Source: Platanthera guangdongensis (taxonomy: Eukaryota; Streptophyta; Magnoliopsida; Asparagales; Orchidaceae). Taken from it: a stretch of 64,000 nt of DNA. The translations under genes were made by a program, and so were the position numbers. Where the stretch lies: contig CM077161.1 of the NCBI GenBank assembly GCA_039583875.1, positions 67,275,885 to 67,339,884 of the forward strand. The letters run 5' to 3'. How positions within the stretch are numbered: the first letter of the stretch is position 1; every line of letters starts with the position of its first letter. The notes under the pieces were generated by a model. That model was not told where the DNA came from. It made no database searches and saw only the letters and a list, made by a program, of their open reading frames with translations. Shown piece after piece: positions 46,308 through 55,379 of the stretch.

Positions 46308-47290
46308 ATGCCCAATTTTGACCCTACGTTTAGCCAATATGACCATAGGTTTGCACCTTATGTGTAGATACAAGCACAAGGAGAGCCAGTAGGTGGTGCT
46401 CCCATCGCTTCCTTACCTATAGAGTTCCAACAATCAGAGCTGGGACAGACGCTCACGACTATTCTAGATGCCTTTAGGTCCCAACAAGCCCTAGTGAAGC
46501 AACAAGCGCTGGGCTCAAACTGGTTGAACACTTTCCGAGCTCTCTCCCCTCCTGCCTATCGTGGGACAGAGTCGATCGTGCATACGGAAGAATGGCTCGA
46601 CACAGTGCAGGAGCTGCTGGTAGGAATCCGTTGTCCAGCCAGAATGGCTGTGATATTAGCAGTGTCTGTCTTGGAAATGCACGCCAAGAGGTGGTGGAAG
46701 TCCCTCATGGGTTCCACCTTCCAGGGCCGAGTTTATACGGAGATCTGTTGGATGGATTTCTCTGGAGCCTTCTTGTAACATTTCATCCCGTCAACCACTA
46801 GAGGTGAACTCGAGGAAAGATTTTGTAGATAAAACAGGGATCTAAGTCGGTTACAGAATACAAGAGGGAATTTTAGCATTTGGCAAGGTTTATTGACTTC
46901 TACGAGTTAGATGACCGATGTTATGCAAAACGATTCTACAAAGGCTTGCAGGATCCCTTGAGGCAAGCCCTTTTGTTTATAGCAGACTCAAGTTTAGATA
47001 AGATCATCGGCATGGCAAAAAGGCTGGAGGAAAATCATTTGGGGAGTAAAAAGAGACCTGCTGAGGTTGTGATGGAGGCTGGTCCTAGTTACATAAGGAG
47101 GCAGGACAACCAGAGAAGAGGAAATAATAGAGGCGGAGGTCGCTTCCTTCAAAATTTCAGAATGGAGCGTCAGGCACCGCAGCTAGCACTACCTCCACCA
47201 CAACCACAATACCTACAGCCTAGCGAGAAACACGAGCGAGTTTGCTTCCAGTGCAACAAGCCGGGCCACTTCCAGCATTATTTCCGATAG
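46308..47290 (+). pseudogene. gag: Chromovirus E gag
   Basis: ATG at 46308 (MPNFDPTFSQYDHRF), a stop at ~46365, then open to 46778 with the gag core FRALSPPAYRGTES, AEEWLDTVQ-like HTEEWLDTVQEL and AKRWWKSL. After a stop and a frameshift the second frame (46880-47290) holds FYELDDRCYAKRFYKGL and a zinc knuckle CFQCNKPGHFQHYF whose last cysteine is Phe, so zinc binding is lost. The same second frame continues into the protease. Confidence 0.85.
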
Positions 47291-47557
47291 CTAGGTGGGA
47301 ATGCTCTCCCTATCCTTCCTCTGGCAGCTCCACGAGGACGGGGACATGTGCGTGGACGATGACGAGGACCATGAGGAAGGAATCCCGGAACTGCTCGGGA
47401 TCAGGTACTTGTGCTGGACATGGCGCAGGAGATAAATCCCCATGAGGTGATTGCAGGTATGTCGTGATCTGATTAATATGTGATAAGCTTTCTTTTTGAT
47501 TACTTAGGAATTGCTAGGAGTCTAGCTTTGACTCTTTGTAATTGATACCTAGGCACC

Positions 47558-48172
47558 GTGATGGTTGGTGGGAAACCAGCTTATACTTTATTCGACACCG
47601 GTGTCACACACTCGTTTGTGTTGGCAGACTACGTTAGAAACTTGGAAGGAGTGCAAGAATTCACTGGTATTGCTCGGAGAGTATGCCTCCTGGATGGCTT
47701 TGAGATGACTATAGCCGCCAAATGTGAATTGGATGTACTCCTTGGAAGAAAGGTCTTTGAAATCCCCGCCACAGAATTTAGAATGTCAAAATTCGACCTC
47801 ATTCTGGGCATGACATGGTTGGATTGGCACCGCCAGAATTGATTGTGCGGAGAAGCGAATTTTCTTGAAACTTGGGGACTGTGAAGTCGCCTTTCAACGT
47901 ATTAGATTTGCATCTCGTATGTTATTATCTTCAGTTCAGGCCTTAAAAACCCACATGAAAGGGGATGAAGTTTACATGAATTGTGTCACATTAAAAGAGA
48001 TGACAATAGATATGAAAGATGTGCGAGTGGTGCGGGATTTCCCCGAGGTATTTCCCGATAAGTTGTCGGGATTACCCCCTCATCGAGAGGTTTACTTTGA
48101 TAGAAACATTAAACTGAGTTTTGATCATGAGATAGAAGGACGTCCATACAGAGAATAATTCGGAGCGATCTT
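47558..48172 (+). pseudogene. pol: Chromovirus E protease and RT linker
   Basis: Aspartic protease with TLFDTGVTHSFVLADY (catalytic DTG intact, 47588-47600) and FDLILGMTWLDWHR (47790-47830). A one-base shift near 47835 moves the frame, and the linker VVRDFPEVFPDKLSGLPPHR follows (48020-48090). The frame is lost at ~48158 and a copia fragment begins at 48173, so the RT domain is absent. Confidence 0.85.
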
Positions 48173-49024
48173 TTAACAGATACACCCACGTATAGCGAGA
48201 GAAATCATCAATGAACCTGACAAAATATGAACTACCCCGACCAATGGTAAGAGTAGGAGAAGAACCCCAAATATCGGAGTGGATGAGATCAAACGGACGG
48301 GTAGATCCATGAACGTGCTTTGGAGGGAAGGAGGAGCGGTGATGCTTGCCAAGCTGACAGGCCTCACAGTTGAGCGGAGGACTTTGTCGAGGAAGTTGGG
48401 GAAGAAGTTGATGAAGAAGACGGGGAGGAGCATGACCAAGGCGGAGATGCCATTGGAGAATATCTGTGGATGTGGATGAGAAGGTGAAAAAGCAGAAATG
48501 TTGTCCAGGAAGTATAGGCCGCCACTCTCAGTCCCAGTAGCAAACGTCCGTTGGGAGTCCGGATCCTGAAAAGAGCAAGATGTAGAAGTAAATGTGACGG
48601 AACACTGTAATTGCTTGCATAGAGAGGTAACAGATAATAAGTTGCACGAGAACTTGGGCACGTTTAGAGTATCCGCCAAGTGAAGAGACGGAGTGACATG
48701 AACTATCCCCGTCCCATGGACTGATGATGAAGAGACGTCAACGAGAATAACCAGGGGCAACCGATCATGTGTTTCTAGGAGAGAAAAACACTGGAGATTG
48801 CCGGTCATATGATTTGTAGCACCAGTGTCGATCAGCCAGTTTCCTTGAGTAACAATGTAGGCACTACCAGAAGACGTGACCACCGAAGCGAACGGCTTTG
48901 AGGAGTATAGGAAAGCCATGAAGGGAGGGAAAAAACTGCAACGGTCACGGTGACAGCCCACCAGCGGCAATAAGGGCCATGACCAAGGTGCAAAGCAAGG
49001 CAAAGGGGAAGAAGAGGGAAGCAC
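48173..49024 (-). pseudogene. pol: Small copia protease and pre-integrase
   Basis: A 283-codon open frame on the minus strand. WLIDTGATNHMTGN (near 48840-48800) is the copia protease active site. LNVPKFSCNLLSVTSL (near 48690-48640) is the usual downstream landmark, and SGGLYFLD leads to the GAG-pre-integrase region. The integrase head appears damaged after ~48480, where the frame no longer gives the H-X-H and CXXC residues. No stop within the frame. The N-terminal 70 codons are not gag-like. Confidence 0.8.
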
Positions 49025-49484
49025 AAGCCGCGCAACTTAACAGGAGGTCGCAGCGACTAACAAGCAGGAGCGGCTAAAGGAAAAAAGGTAGAGAGGCCGC
49101 CGAAACAAGGAAAAACCCGCGCGAACAGAGAGAAAGTGCAGCGGTTAGGAGAAAGAGAACTGCAGCGGTCACGATGGTAGATACCAGCGGCCAAAAAAAC
49201 CACAACCAAGCCGCAGAAGCAAGCAGAGGGAAAGAAGTCGAGCGACTAGAAATCAGCCCACGCGAAAAAAAGAAAGAGACACCACGCGAATAGAGAAAAG
49301 TCCGCTGGGAGGCAAACAGGTCGCAGCAAGGAGATGAAGCAACAAAGAGGTCGCACACACAAAGGGCAAAGACAAGGAGAGAAGAAGCCGCGTGAACAGG
49401 GCGCAAGCAGGCAGAAGAAACAAGCCGCGAGGACAGGTCGCGAGGTCAGAGAGGGCGCATAGAATTAGGAGGAGAAAATCGAGT
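49025..49484 (-). other. Gag-less leader of the small copia
   Basis: Between primer-binding site and protease frame. Open frames exist (49406-49074) but their Ser/Phe/Leu-rich text with repeated gcagcggt/cgcg words has no gag domain or zinc knuckle. The gag gene seems to be replaced or lost. Confidence 0.5.
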
Positions 49485-49496
49485 CCTCTGATACCA

Positions 49497-49868
49497 TGTT
49501 AAAGTAGCGAACAAACGACCAAAAACAAGCCGGAATTTTGAATAATTGAAAGTTTTATTATCCAAAAAGATATCTATTACAAAGGTATGCCCTCCCTTAT
49601 ATAGAATGGAGGAGATATGAGAGAATACAAATAAGAGATGTGAGACTAAAAATTTACAGGACTAAGCGGACTACACAGAACAAACCGCAAAAACCGCGCG
49701 GTTAGACAGAAGGGCTAACCGCACGGGTACCACCAAAGAGAAAGAGAGATTGCCAGGGTAGACCGCTAGATCGTCCGGTCTCCAAGCCGGCTGAGACAAA
49801 CCACCAGACCGCGCGGTCTCCAACCCGCCAAGACAGACTGCCAGACCGCCCGGTCACCAACTTCAACA
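49497..49868 (-). repeat. 5' LTR of the small copia
   Basis: 372 bases, TG...CA. Contains AACCGCGCGGTT (49692-49703), GACCGCGCGGTC (49807-49818) and GACCGCCCGGTC (49844-49855), the first two perfect 12-base palindromes. A TATA-like tatataagg is near 49603 on the minus strand. Confidence 0.85.
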
Positions 49869-50330
49869 GGTATTATCGCAAGTTCATGAAGAGATTCTCA
49901 AAGTTAGCCCTCCCTCTCATAGCTCTAACAAAGAAAGGTGTGTCGTATGAGTGGACACCCCAGTGTGAAGCCACATTCCAAGAACTGAATGATGAACTTA
50001 CCCCCGCACCCATCCTATCCCTTCTGTTTGGGAAGGAAGGATTTCAAGTTTACACTGATGCATCATACCAAGGGATGGGAGCGGTACTTATGCAGCACGG
50101 GCATGTGATCGCTTATGCTTCGAGGCAACTGAAGAAGCATGAAGATAATTACCCAGTTCAAGATTTGGAATTGGGGGCAGTGGTATTCGCCTTAAAGGTT
50201 TTGAGACACTATCTATACGACATCCTGTGTGAGATATTTTTGGATCATAAGAATTTAAAGTATGTTCATACTCAGAAGGAATTGAACCTAAGACAATGAT
50301 GGTGGTTAGAATTTTATGTGATTATGAATT
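49869..50330 (+). pseudogene. pol: Chromovirus E RNase H
   Basis: Resumes with [20 protein letters not shown], the end of the RT thumb, then [29 protein letters not shown] and [10 protein letters not shown]. The catalytic residues of RNase H (Asp in YTDAS, Glu in LELG, Asp in LDHK) are all present. Open for 137 codons to 50299, then a stop. Confidence 0.88.
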
Positions 50331-51096
50331 TACCTTGTAGTACCACCCAGAAAAGCAAACTCCGTAGCGAATGCTTTGAGCAGAAAAGTACCAGAATCGA
50401 AACCTGAGTCTCGGTTGATGAGTATGAAGTTAGCTCGGATGCTTGAAGAGATGGAGATCACCCTGGTGTATAAAGACCTTTCTGAAGGGTATACAGAGTA
50501 CCTAACCGCAATAAGCATAGTCTATGATATTCGGGATCAAATCTGGGCAGTTCAAGGGAAGGATGTTGCTCTGGCCCTAGTGTTTAAGTCAATAGTAGAT
50601 TGATCTACTGACGAGTATTCCCTAAAGGTCGTCCTCGTTCATTTTCATGGCCGACTCTACATTCCCAAGGGGATAGAAATCCAGGAAGATATATTGAGAG
50701 AACCACACTGCTTCAAACACTCGGTGCATCCCGGGATTTCTAAGATGTATAGTGACCTAAAAAAGACCATGTTTTGGCCGGAATGAAGAAAGCTGTCTAG
50801 TACTATATTACGCAATGTGAGGCCTGTCAGAGGGTGAAGGTAGAATGTAGGAGCCATGGGGGATCATTAAAGTAGTTGCCCATCCCCGAATAAAAGTTCG
50901 AGGATATCTCCATGGACTTCGTTCGTGGATTGCCTCGCTCACGCTCTGGGAATGATTCTGTTTGGGTAATCGTGGATCTCCTAACGAAGGTAACCAGTTT
51001 TATTCCCATGAAGAAGGAGACACGTGTGGACATTTTGATGCTCCTCTTTGTGGAGCAGTTTGTACTGTACCATGGCGTGCCAAAGACAATTATTTC
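50331..51096 (+). pseudogene. pol: Chromovirus E integrase, interrupted
   Basis: Zinc head: LREPHCFKHSVHPGISKM and, after a frameshift near 50785, QCEACQRVK (both cysteines intact). Core: DISMDFVRGLPRSRSG and VWVIVDLLTKVTSFIP (first Asp), then YHGVPKTIIS, where SIRE-A is inserted at 51097 just before the second catalytic Asp would occur. Stops near 50340, 50600 and 50870. Confidence 0.88.
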
Positions 51097-51240
51097 TGTT
51101 GGGTACATTGGTCAAATGTACCTGATTTGAAGAAGCCTCACCCAACTCAATAATATACATCATAATGTATTTGATGTATGTTTGAGTTACTTGTGCAGGT
51201 TAGGTATTCACTGGACTGAAGCTAAAACTTTCTAAGTCCA

Positions 51241-52165
51241 TGTGTCGACACCCAGAGGGAAAGTGTCGACACTTGAGAAAGCTTGTGTCGACACCCAGAC
51301 AAGCACTGTCGACACTTGGAGTCATTGTGTCGACACCTGGGATGCAGAGTCGACACCAGACATAAAGTGTCGACACAAGGAGCTGTGTCGACACTCAGTG
51401 AAGAAGAATGCAGAGAAGCAGTGTCGACACTTAGCAGAAGTGTCGACACCTAGAGGAGCAGTGTCTACACCAGAAAGTGTCGACATTTGGAGCTGTGTCG
51501 ACACTCAGCAAAAGTCTGCAGAGTCTAAGTACATGTGTCGACACTCAACACAATGTGTCGACACTATGCTGAAGAGCCAGCATTTGAAGAATGTGTCGAC
51601 ACCCAGCACAATGTGTCGACACACTATCAGAAGAGTCAACACTTGAAGTAAGTGTCGACACCCAGCATAATGTGTCGACACTTAGCTAAAGACTCAACAC
51701 TTGAAGAAAGTGTCGACACAAGGAGCTGTGTCGACACTTAGTAAAGAACAGGAAGAGCAGCAAATTATTCTAAGTACAAGTGTCGACACTATGGGAATAT
51801 GTCGACACTCAGCTGAAGTCTCCACGACAAGAAGGTGTGTCGACACAAGGAGCTGTGTCGACACTCAGCAAGATTCAACATAGAAGACTATGTGTCGACA
51901 CCAAGAAGCAGTGTCGACACTAGACAGATTTAACACAAGAAGTTGTGTCGACACAAAGGAGATGTGTCGACACTTAGAAGAATACATCATAAGCTAGAAG
52001 AACAAGTACTTGTGTCGACACTCAATTTCAGTGTCGACACATGCAGAAGAATCAGTGTTGAGACATACAAGGAATTGTGTCGACACCTTGTAAACTTGTG
52101 TCGACACTTATACAACATGTGTCGACACTTGGACTATAAGTGTCGACACTTAAAGACAGAAAGTC
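51241..52165. repeat. GTGTCGACAC palindrome array, SIRE-A 5' LTR
   Basis: Roughly 40 copies of the 10-base palindrome GTGTCGACAC or one-off variants, 10-40 bases apart. A frequent pair is GTGTCGACAC-aaggagct-GTGTCGACAC (for example 51367-51394). The same array is in the 3' LTR (62334-63250). Confidence 0.95.
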
Positions 52166-52305
52166 TCGACACTTATAAACAGTTAGAGATTTTCAAGAAG
52201 TGACTGGTTGACATGACAGCTGCCGATCCAGCCGGTCTACAACAACTGTCAGAGATGTCAGAAGTCAGTTATGAACCGGACCAGCCGGTTACCATGAATA
52301 AGGGC

Positions 52306-52314
52306 TATAAATAG
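52306..52314 (+). promoter_or_regulatory. LTR TATA box of SIRE-A
   Basis: TATAAATAG after the palindrome array, repeated at 63396-63404 in the 3' LTR. It would start the genomic RNA. Confidence 0.8.
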
Positions 52315-53205
52315 ACACCCACAATTTACAGAAACTGTTGTTGAAAGAATTGATCAAGTGATTAACAAGTGGCACCGATTATTCAAGTAATCAGAAAAGT
52401 GGTACACAAAGTATCAACACAAGAAGATCTTGCATTCCATCTGCAGATCTAAGAAGTTGGAGAGAGAGGGCTCCTTCCAAGAAATCAGCCTCAGGAACTA
52501 GGCTGAGATAGAGGATTCAGAATCAATTCTGGATTTTAAGTGGCAGAGGTCAAGGAACAACTGCAGAGGATTCAGCCTTATTCAGTTCTACTCAAGAAGC
52601 TTTGAAGAAAGCTAAGTCAGGGTGAATCCAGCTGAGTTCTTCCAAGAACTCATCAAGAATCTCTCAACTCCCCTCCTGTAATTCTGAGTTGTAGAGTCAT
52701 TATCTGTATTACATTTGTAACTTGTAGGATCCATTGGATCTGAGTGATTGTAAGCCTATATTTATAAAGGCTGAGGGTAGGGCTTGTTAGCCTGAGTGTA
52801 GGAGATATAGATCTCTGAGTGTAGGCCTTGGATTGGCTGAGTGTAGGCCTTGATTGGCTGAGTGTAGGCTTTGGGATAAAGCTGAGTGTAAGGCTTTGGG
52901 CCTGAGGTAGGAACCAATTTGGGTTCTGAGACAGTGGAGAAGTTAGGCTGAATCTAGTACACTGCTAGATAGGCGAAGAGGGAAAGTGGATGTACCCATA
53001 TCTTGGGGAACCACTATAAAACACTGTGTGCTGTGCTGTGTTTGTGCTGTGGATGATCTGTGTTTGTTTGATTATTGCTGATTGCTGTAATAAACTAGTT
53101 AGAAATCTGTGATATAACTGTTTGGCTGCCAACAAAGTAAGAAAAGGATTAGGTCACCTATTCACCCCCCCCCCCCCTCTAGGTGTTTAGGTACCATATC
53201 TTTCA

Positions 53206-53222
53206 AGTGGTATCAAAGCGAG
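53206..53222 (+). other. SIRE-A primer-binding site
   Basis: agtggtatcaaagcgag directly after the LTR: the Met-tRNA site with one change (TGGTATCAAAGC). Confidence 0.9.
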
Positions 53223-53321
53223 GTTCCTCAAAACAAGGACTAACAGTCTAAGGAGATCCTGTTTGGCAGAAACAGTCTAAGTCAGAAAACAGATTCAAGA
53301 AATTCAAGAACTTCAAGAAAC

Positions 53322-55379
53322 ATGGGTTCTTATGAGAATCACAAAGAGTTGGGTTCCATGAAGTTACCCATATGCAGGAAGGAGATCTTTGGGATCTGGA
53401 AAGAAAGGGTTAGGCTATTTATGGAGGCCTCAGACCCAAGAATCTACATCACAGTTAAGGAAGGGCCCTATGTGCCCATGAAGATTTCAGTATTGGATGC
53501 AAATCAGAGGACTCCAAAGGATTTCTCTGAGATGACCAAGGATGAGATTGTCCTAGCAACCATGGACAAGAGAGCACAGAACATAATAGTTAGTGCCATT
53601 GATGATGCCACCTTTCAGAACTTAATTCACTGTAAAACAGCAAAAGAAATGTGGGATACTCTCATTGTCTATATGGAAGGTTCTGAAGAAGTTAGGCAAG
53701 ATAGGAAGTCCTTGCTTAATCAAGAGTATGAGAGCTTTAGGCAAGGAAAGGGAGATAGCATCACTGAATGCTACAAGAAGTTCTATAGAATAGTTAATGA
53801 ACTCATGTCTTATGGAAGAGAGTTCAGCAACTATGAACTGAATGACAAATTCCTAAGGTCCCTAACCAAAGATTGGGACACCAAGATCTGTGCCATAAGA
53901 GAAATGGCAAAGTTGGGAGAAATTCCACCTCCTACACTGTTTGGCAAGTTATTGTCATATGAGATGCAGCTGACAGTGAGGAAAGAGGAGGAGAAATCTA
54001 CTAGGACTGAGCACAAGGAAAGGACTGTTGCTTTCAAGACAGACGTTCCCAGAAAATGCAGGACTAAGTCATCAACTCCACCTCCAGAAGTAGTTGAATC
54101 AGAGTCTGATGAGTCTATAAGCACATAGTCTAAGAGCAGTGAAATTGATGAAGACTTTGCTGCTTTCACCAGGCACTTTCAGAAGTTTTTGAAAAAGAAA
54201 CAGTGGAGGTCAAGGCCTTCTACATCTCAAGGAAAGGAAGACTCTTATCAGAAAAAGAGGTCTTCAAAGTATGACAAGAAAAGGACAAAATCAAGCAGGG
54301 CAACTAGTTCAAAGATTGTTTGCTATTGCTGCAATAGACAGGGACATGTTATTGCAGACTGTCCTGAGAAGAGAAAGGAATCAGGTGAAAAGAAAAAGAC
54401 TCACTTCAAAGGGAAGAAAGAAAAGTCTTTTGTGGCTAAGAAGGAGAAGACTTTATCAGACATCTCTTCTTCAGAAACTGAGTCTGAGGCTGAAGCCTAC
54501 ATAGGACTATTTGCAGAAGAAGAAGAGGAAGACTTCATACAGATCTTGGAGTCAATTTATGAACAAGAAGACAGTCATTGCCAAGGACTAATGGCTTTGA
54601 CAGAGAGTGCCAAGATCCTGGAGCAGCCAGGACCTAGTCAGGTACAAAGTCCAACTCTAAGTTCAGTTTCTTGTTCTAATTCAGAATCAGAATCATCTTC
54701 ATCAAATGATGGAAGTGGTTCTGAGTCTGAGGATGATATTCATCAGCTCATAGATGAATATAAGGTGCTGTTACAGGCTTATAAGAAAAGCAAGTCCCTT
54801 GTCAAAAGTCAGGCAAAGGAGATTGCTGATCTCAAGGCTGCTGCAATAGAATTTGAGAAGCAATTTGATCAAAAACTGAATGAGGTAGCTAGGCTGAAAC
54901 ACATTACAGTGATTCAGATGGGTACTATCACATTTAAGAATGATCAAATTAAGAAACTGGAGACAAATCTTCAGAAAGAGAGAGAACTGGTTGCAAAGTT
55001 TTCAAAGCCTAAATCAGTTCTACCTTTGATTGATGATTTTACTCATCACAAAGGTAAGGCTGGACTAGGTTTTGTTAAACCTGTCAGGACTGTTCAGGAT
55101 CAGTCCAAGCCCAAGGGCAAGGCCCCAACATTCAATAAGTCAGCTGTAGTTAAGACAGCAAAGTCTGTACCTAAGCAAAGGTACAATAAGTTTGAATGTT
55201 GGTGTTGTGGCAAGGTTGGCCACTTTGCCTTGGATTGTTGGCACAATGCAAGTGCCAAAGGGAGTAGCAAGTTACCTGGTGGAAAGCCAGTAGGTAGCTT
55301 TGTCAAGTTGCAAACTAACAATCACCAAGGACCCAAGATTACTTTGGGTTCTAAGGTTCATTATTTGTTTTGCAGGTGA
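53322..55379 (+). pseudogene. gag: SIRE-A gag, one internal stop
   Basis: Frame of 686 codons from ATG 53322 (MGSYENHKELGSMKLP). Codons 1-240 are the copia gag (UBN2-type) domain, with FGIWKERVRLFMEA, TAKEMWDTLI and LNDKFLRSLTKDWD. A TAG at 54126-54128 (codon 269) ends translation early; the same frame stays open afterwards. Two zinc knuckles follow: CYCCNRQGHVIADC (54321-54362) and CWCCGKVGHFALDC (55197-55238), with a Ser/Glu-rich acidic stretch and a coiled coil (about 54750-55010) between them. It overlaps pol by 10 bases in another frame. Particle protein. Confidence 0.93.

Larger units (their letters stand above)
48173..49868 (-). mobile_element. Antisense small copia, truncated
   Basis: On the minus strand: a 372 bp 5' LTR (49868 to 49497, TGTTGAAG...TTTAACA), a primer-binding site TGGTATCAGAGG immediately after it (49496 to 49485), ~450 bases without recognisable gag, then protease and the start of integrase, ending at 48173. 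The 3' half is missing, and so is the chromovirus RT on that side, so a deletion removed both together. It differs from the SIREs in size and protease sequence. Confidence 0.85.
42533..51096 (+). mobile_element. Chromovirus E, 5' part (continues past SIRE-A)
   Basis: A Ty3/gypsy element with a long 5' LTR (42533-46173), primer-binding site, gag, protease, [antisense copia insertion], RNase H and integrase up to 51096, where SIRE-A is inserted. The rest should lie beyond the window. The RT domain between the copia edges is missing. Gag and pol carry stops and at least two frameshifts. Confidence 0.85.
51097..53205 (+). repeat. SIRE-A 5' LTR (2.1 kb)
   Basis: TGTTGGGTAC...TCTTTCA. Order: short unique start, GTGTCGACAC array (51241-52165), the inverted repeat AACCGG-accag-CCGGTT (52274-52290), TATAAATAG (52306-52314), then a transcribed part with repeated gctgagtgtaggc words (52795-52900) and a C run at 53165-53177 before the end. 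Repeated open frames rich in VSTP or CRHS inside the array are by-products of the motif. Confidence 0.95.

Noticed and set aside
51242..51646. Open frames rich in VSTP, CRHS or VDT peptides in the SIRE-A LTR (both strands)
   Set aside because: They are translations of the GTGTCGACAC array in different frames, with no start context or known domain.
51241..52165. Regularly repeated short words that could suggest a CRISPR array
   Set aside because: Repeats are 10 bases with irregular spacing, lie within both LTRs of a retrotransposon, and the setting is a plant nuclear genome.
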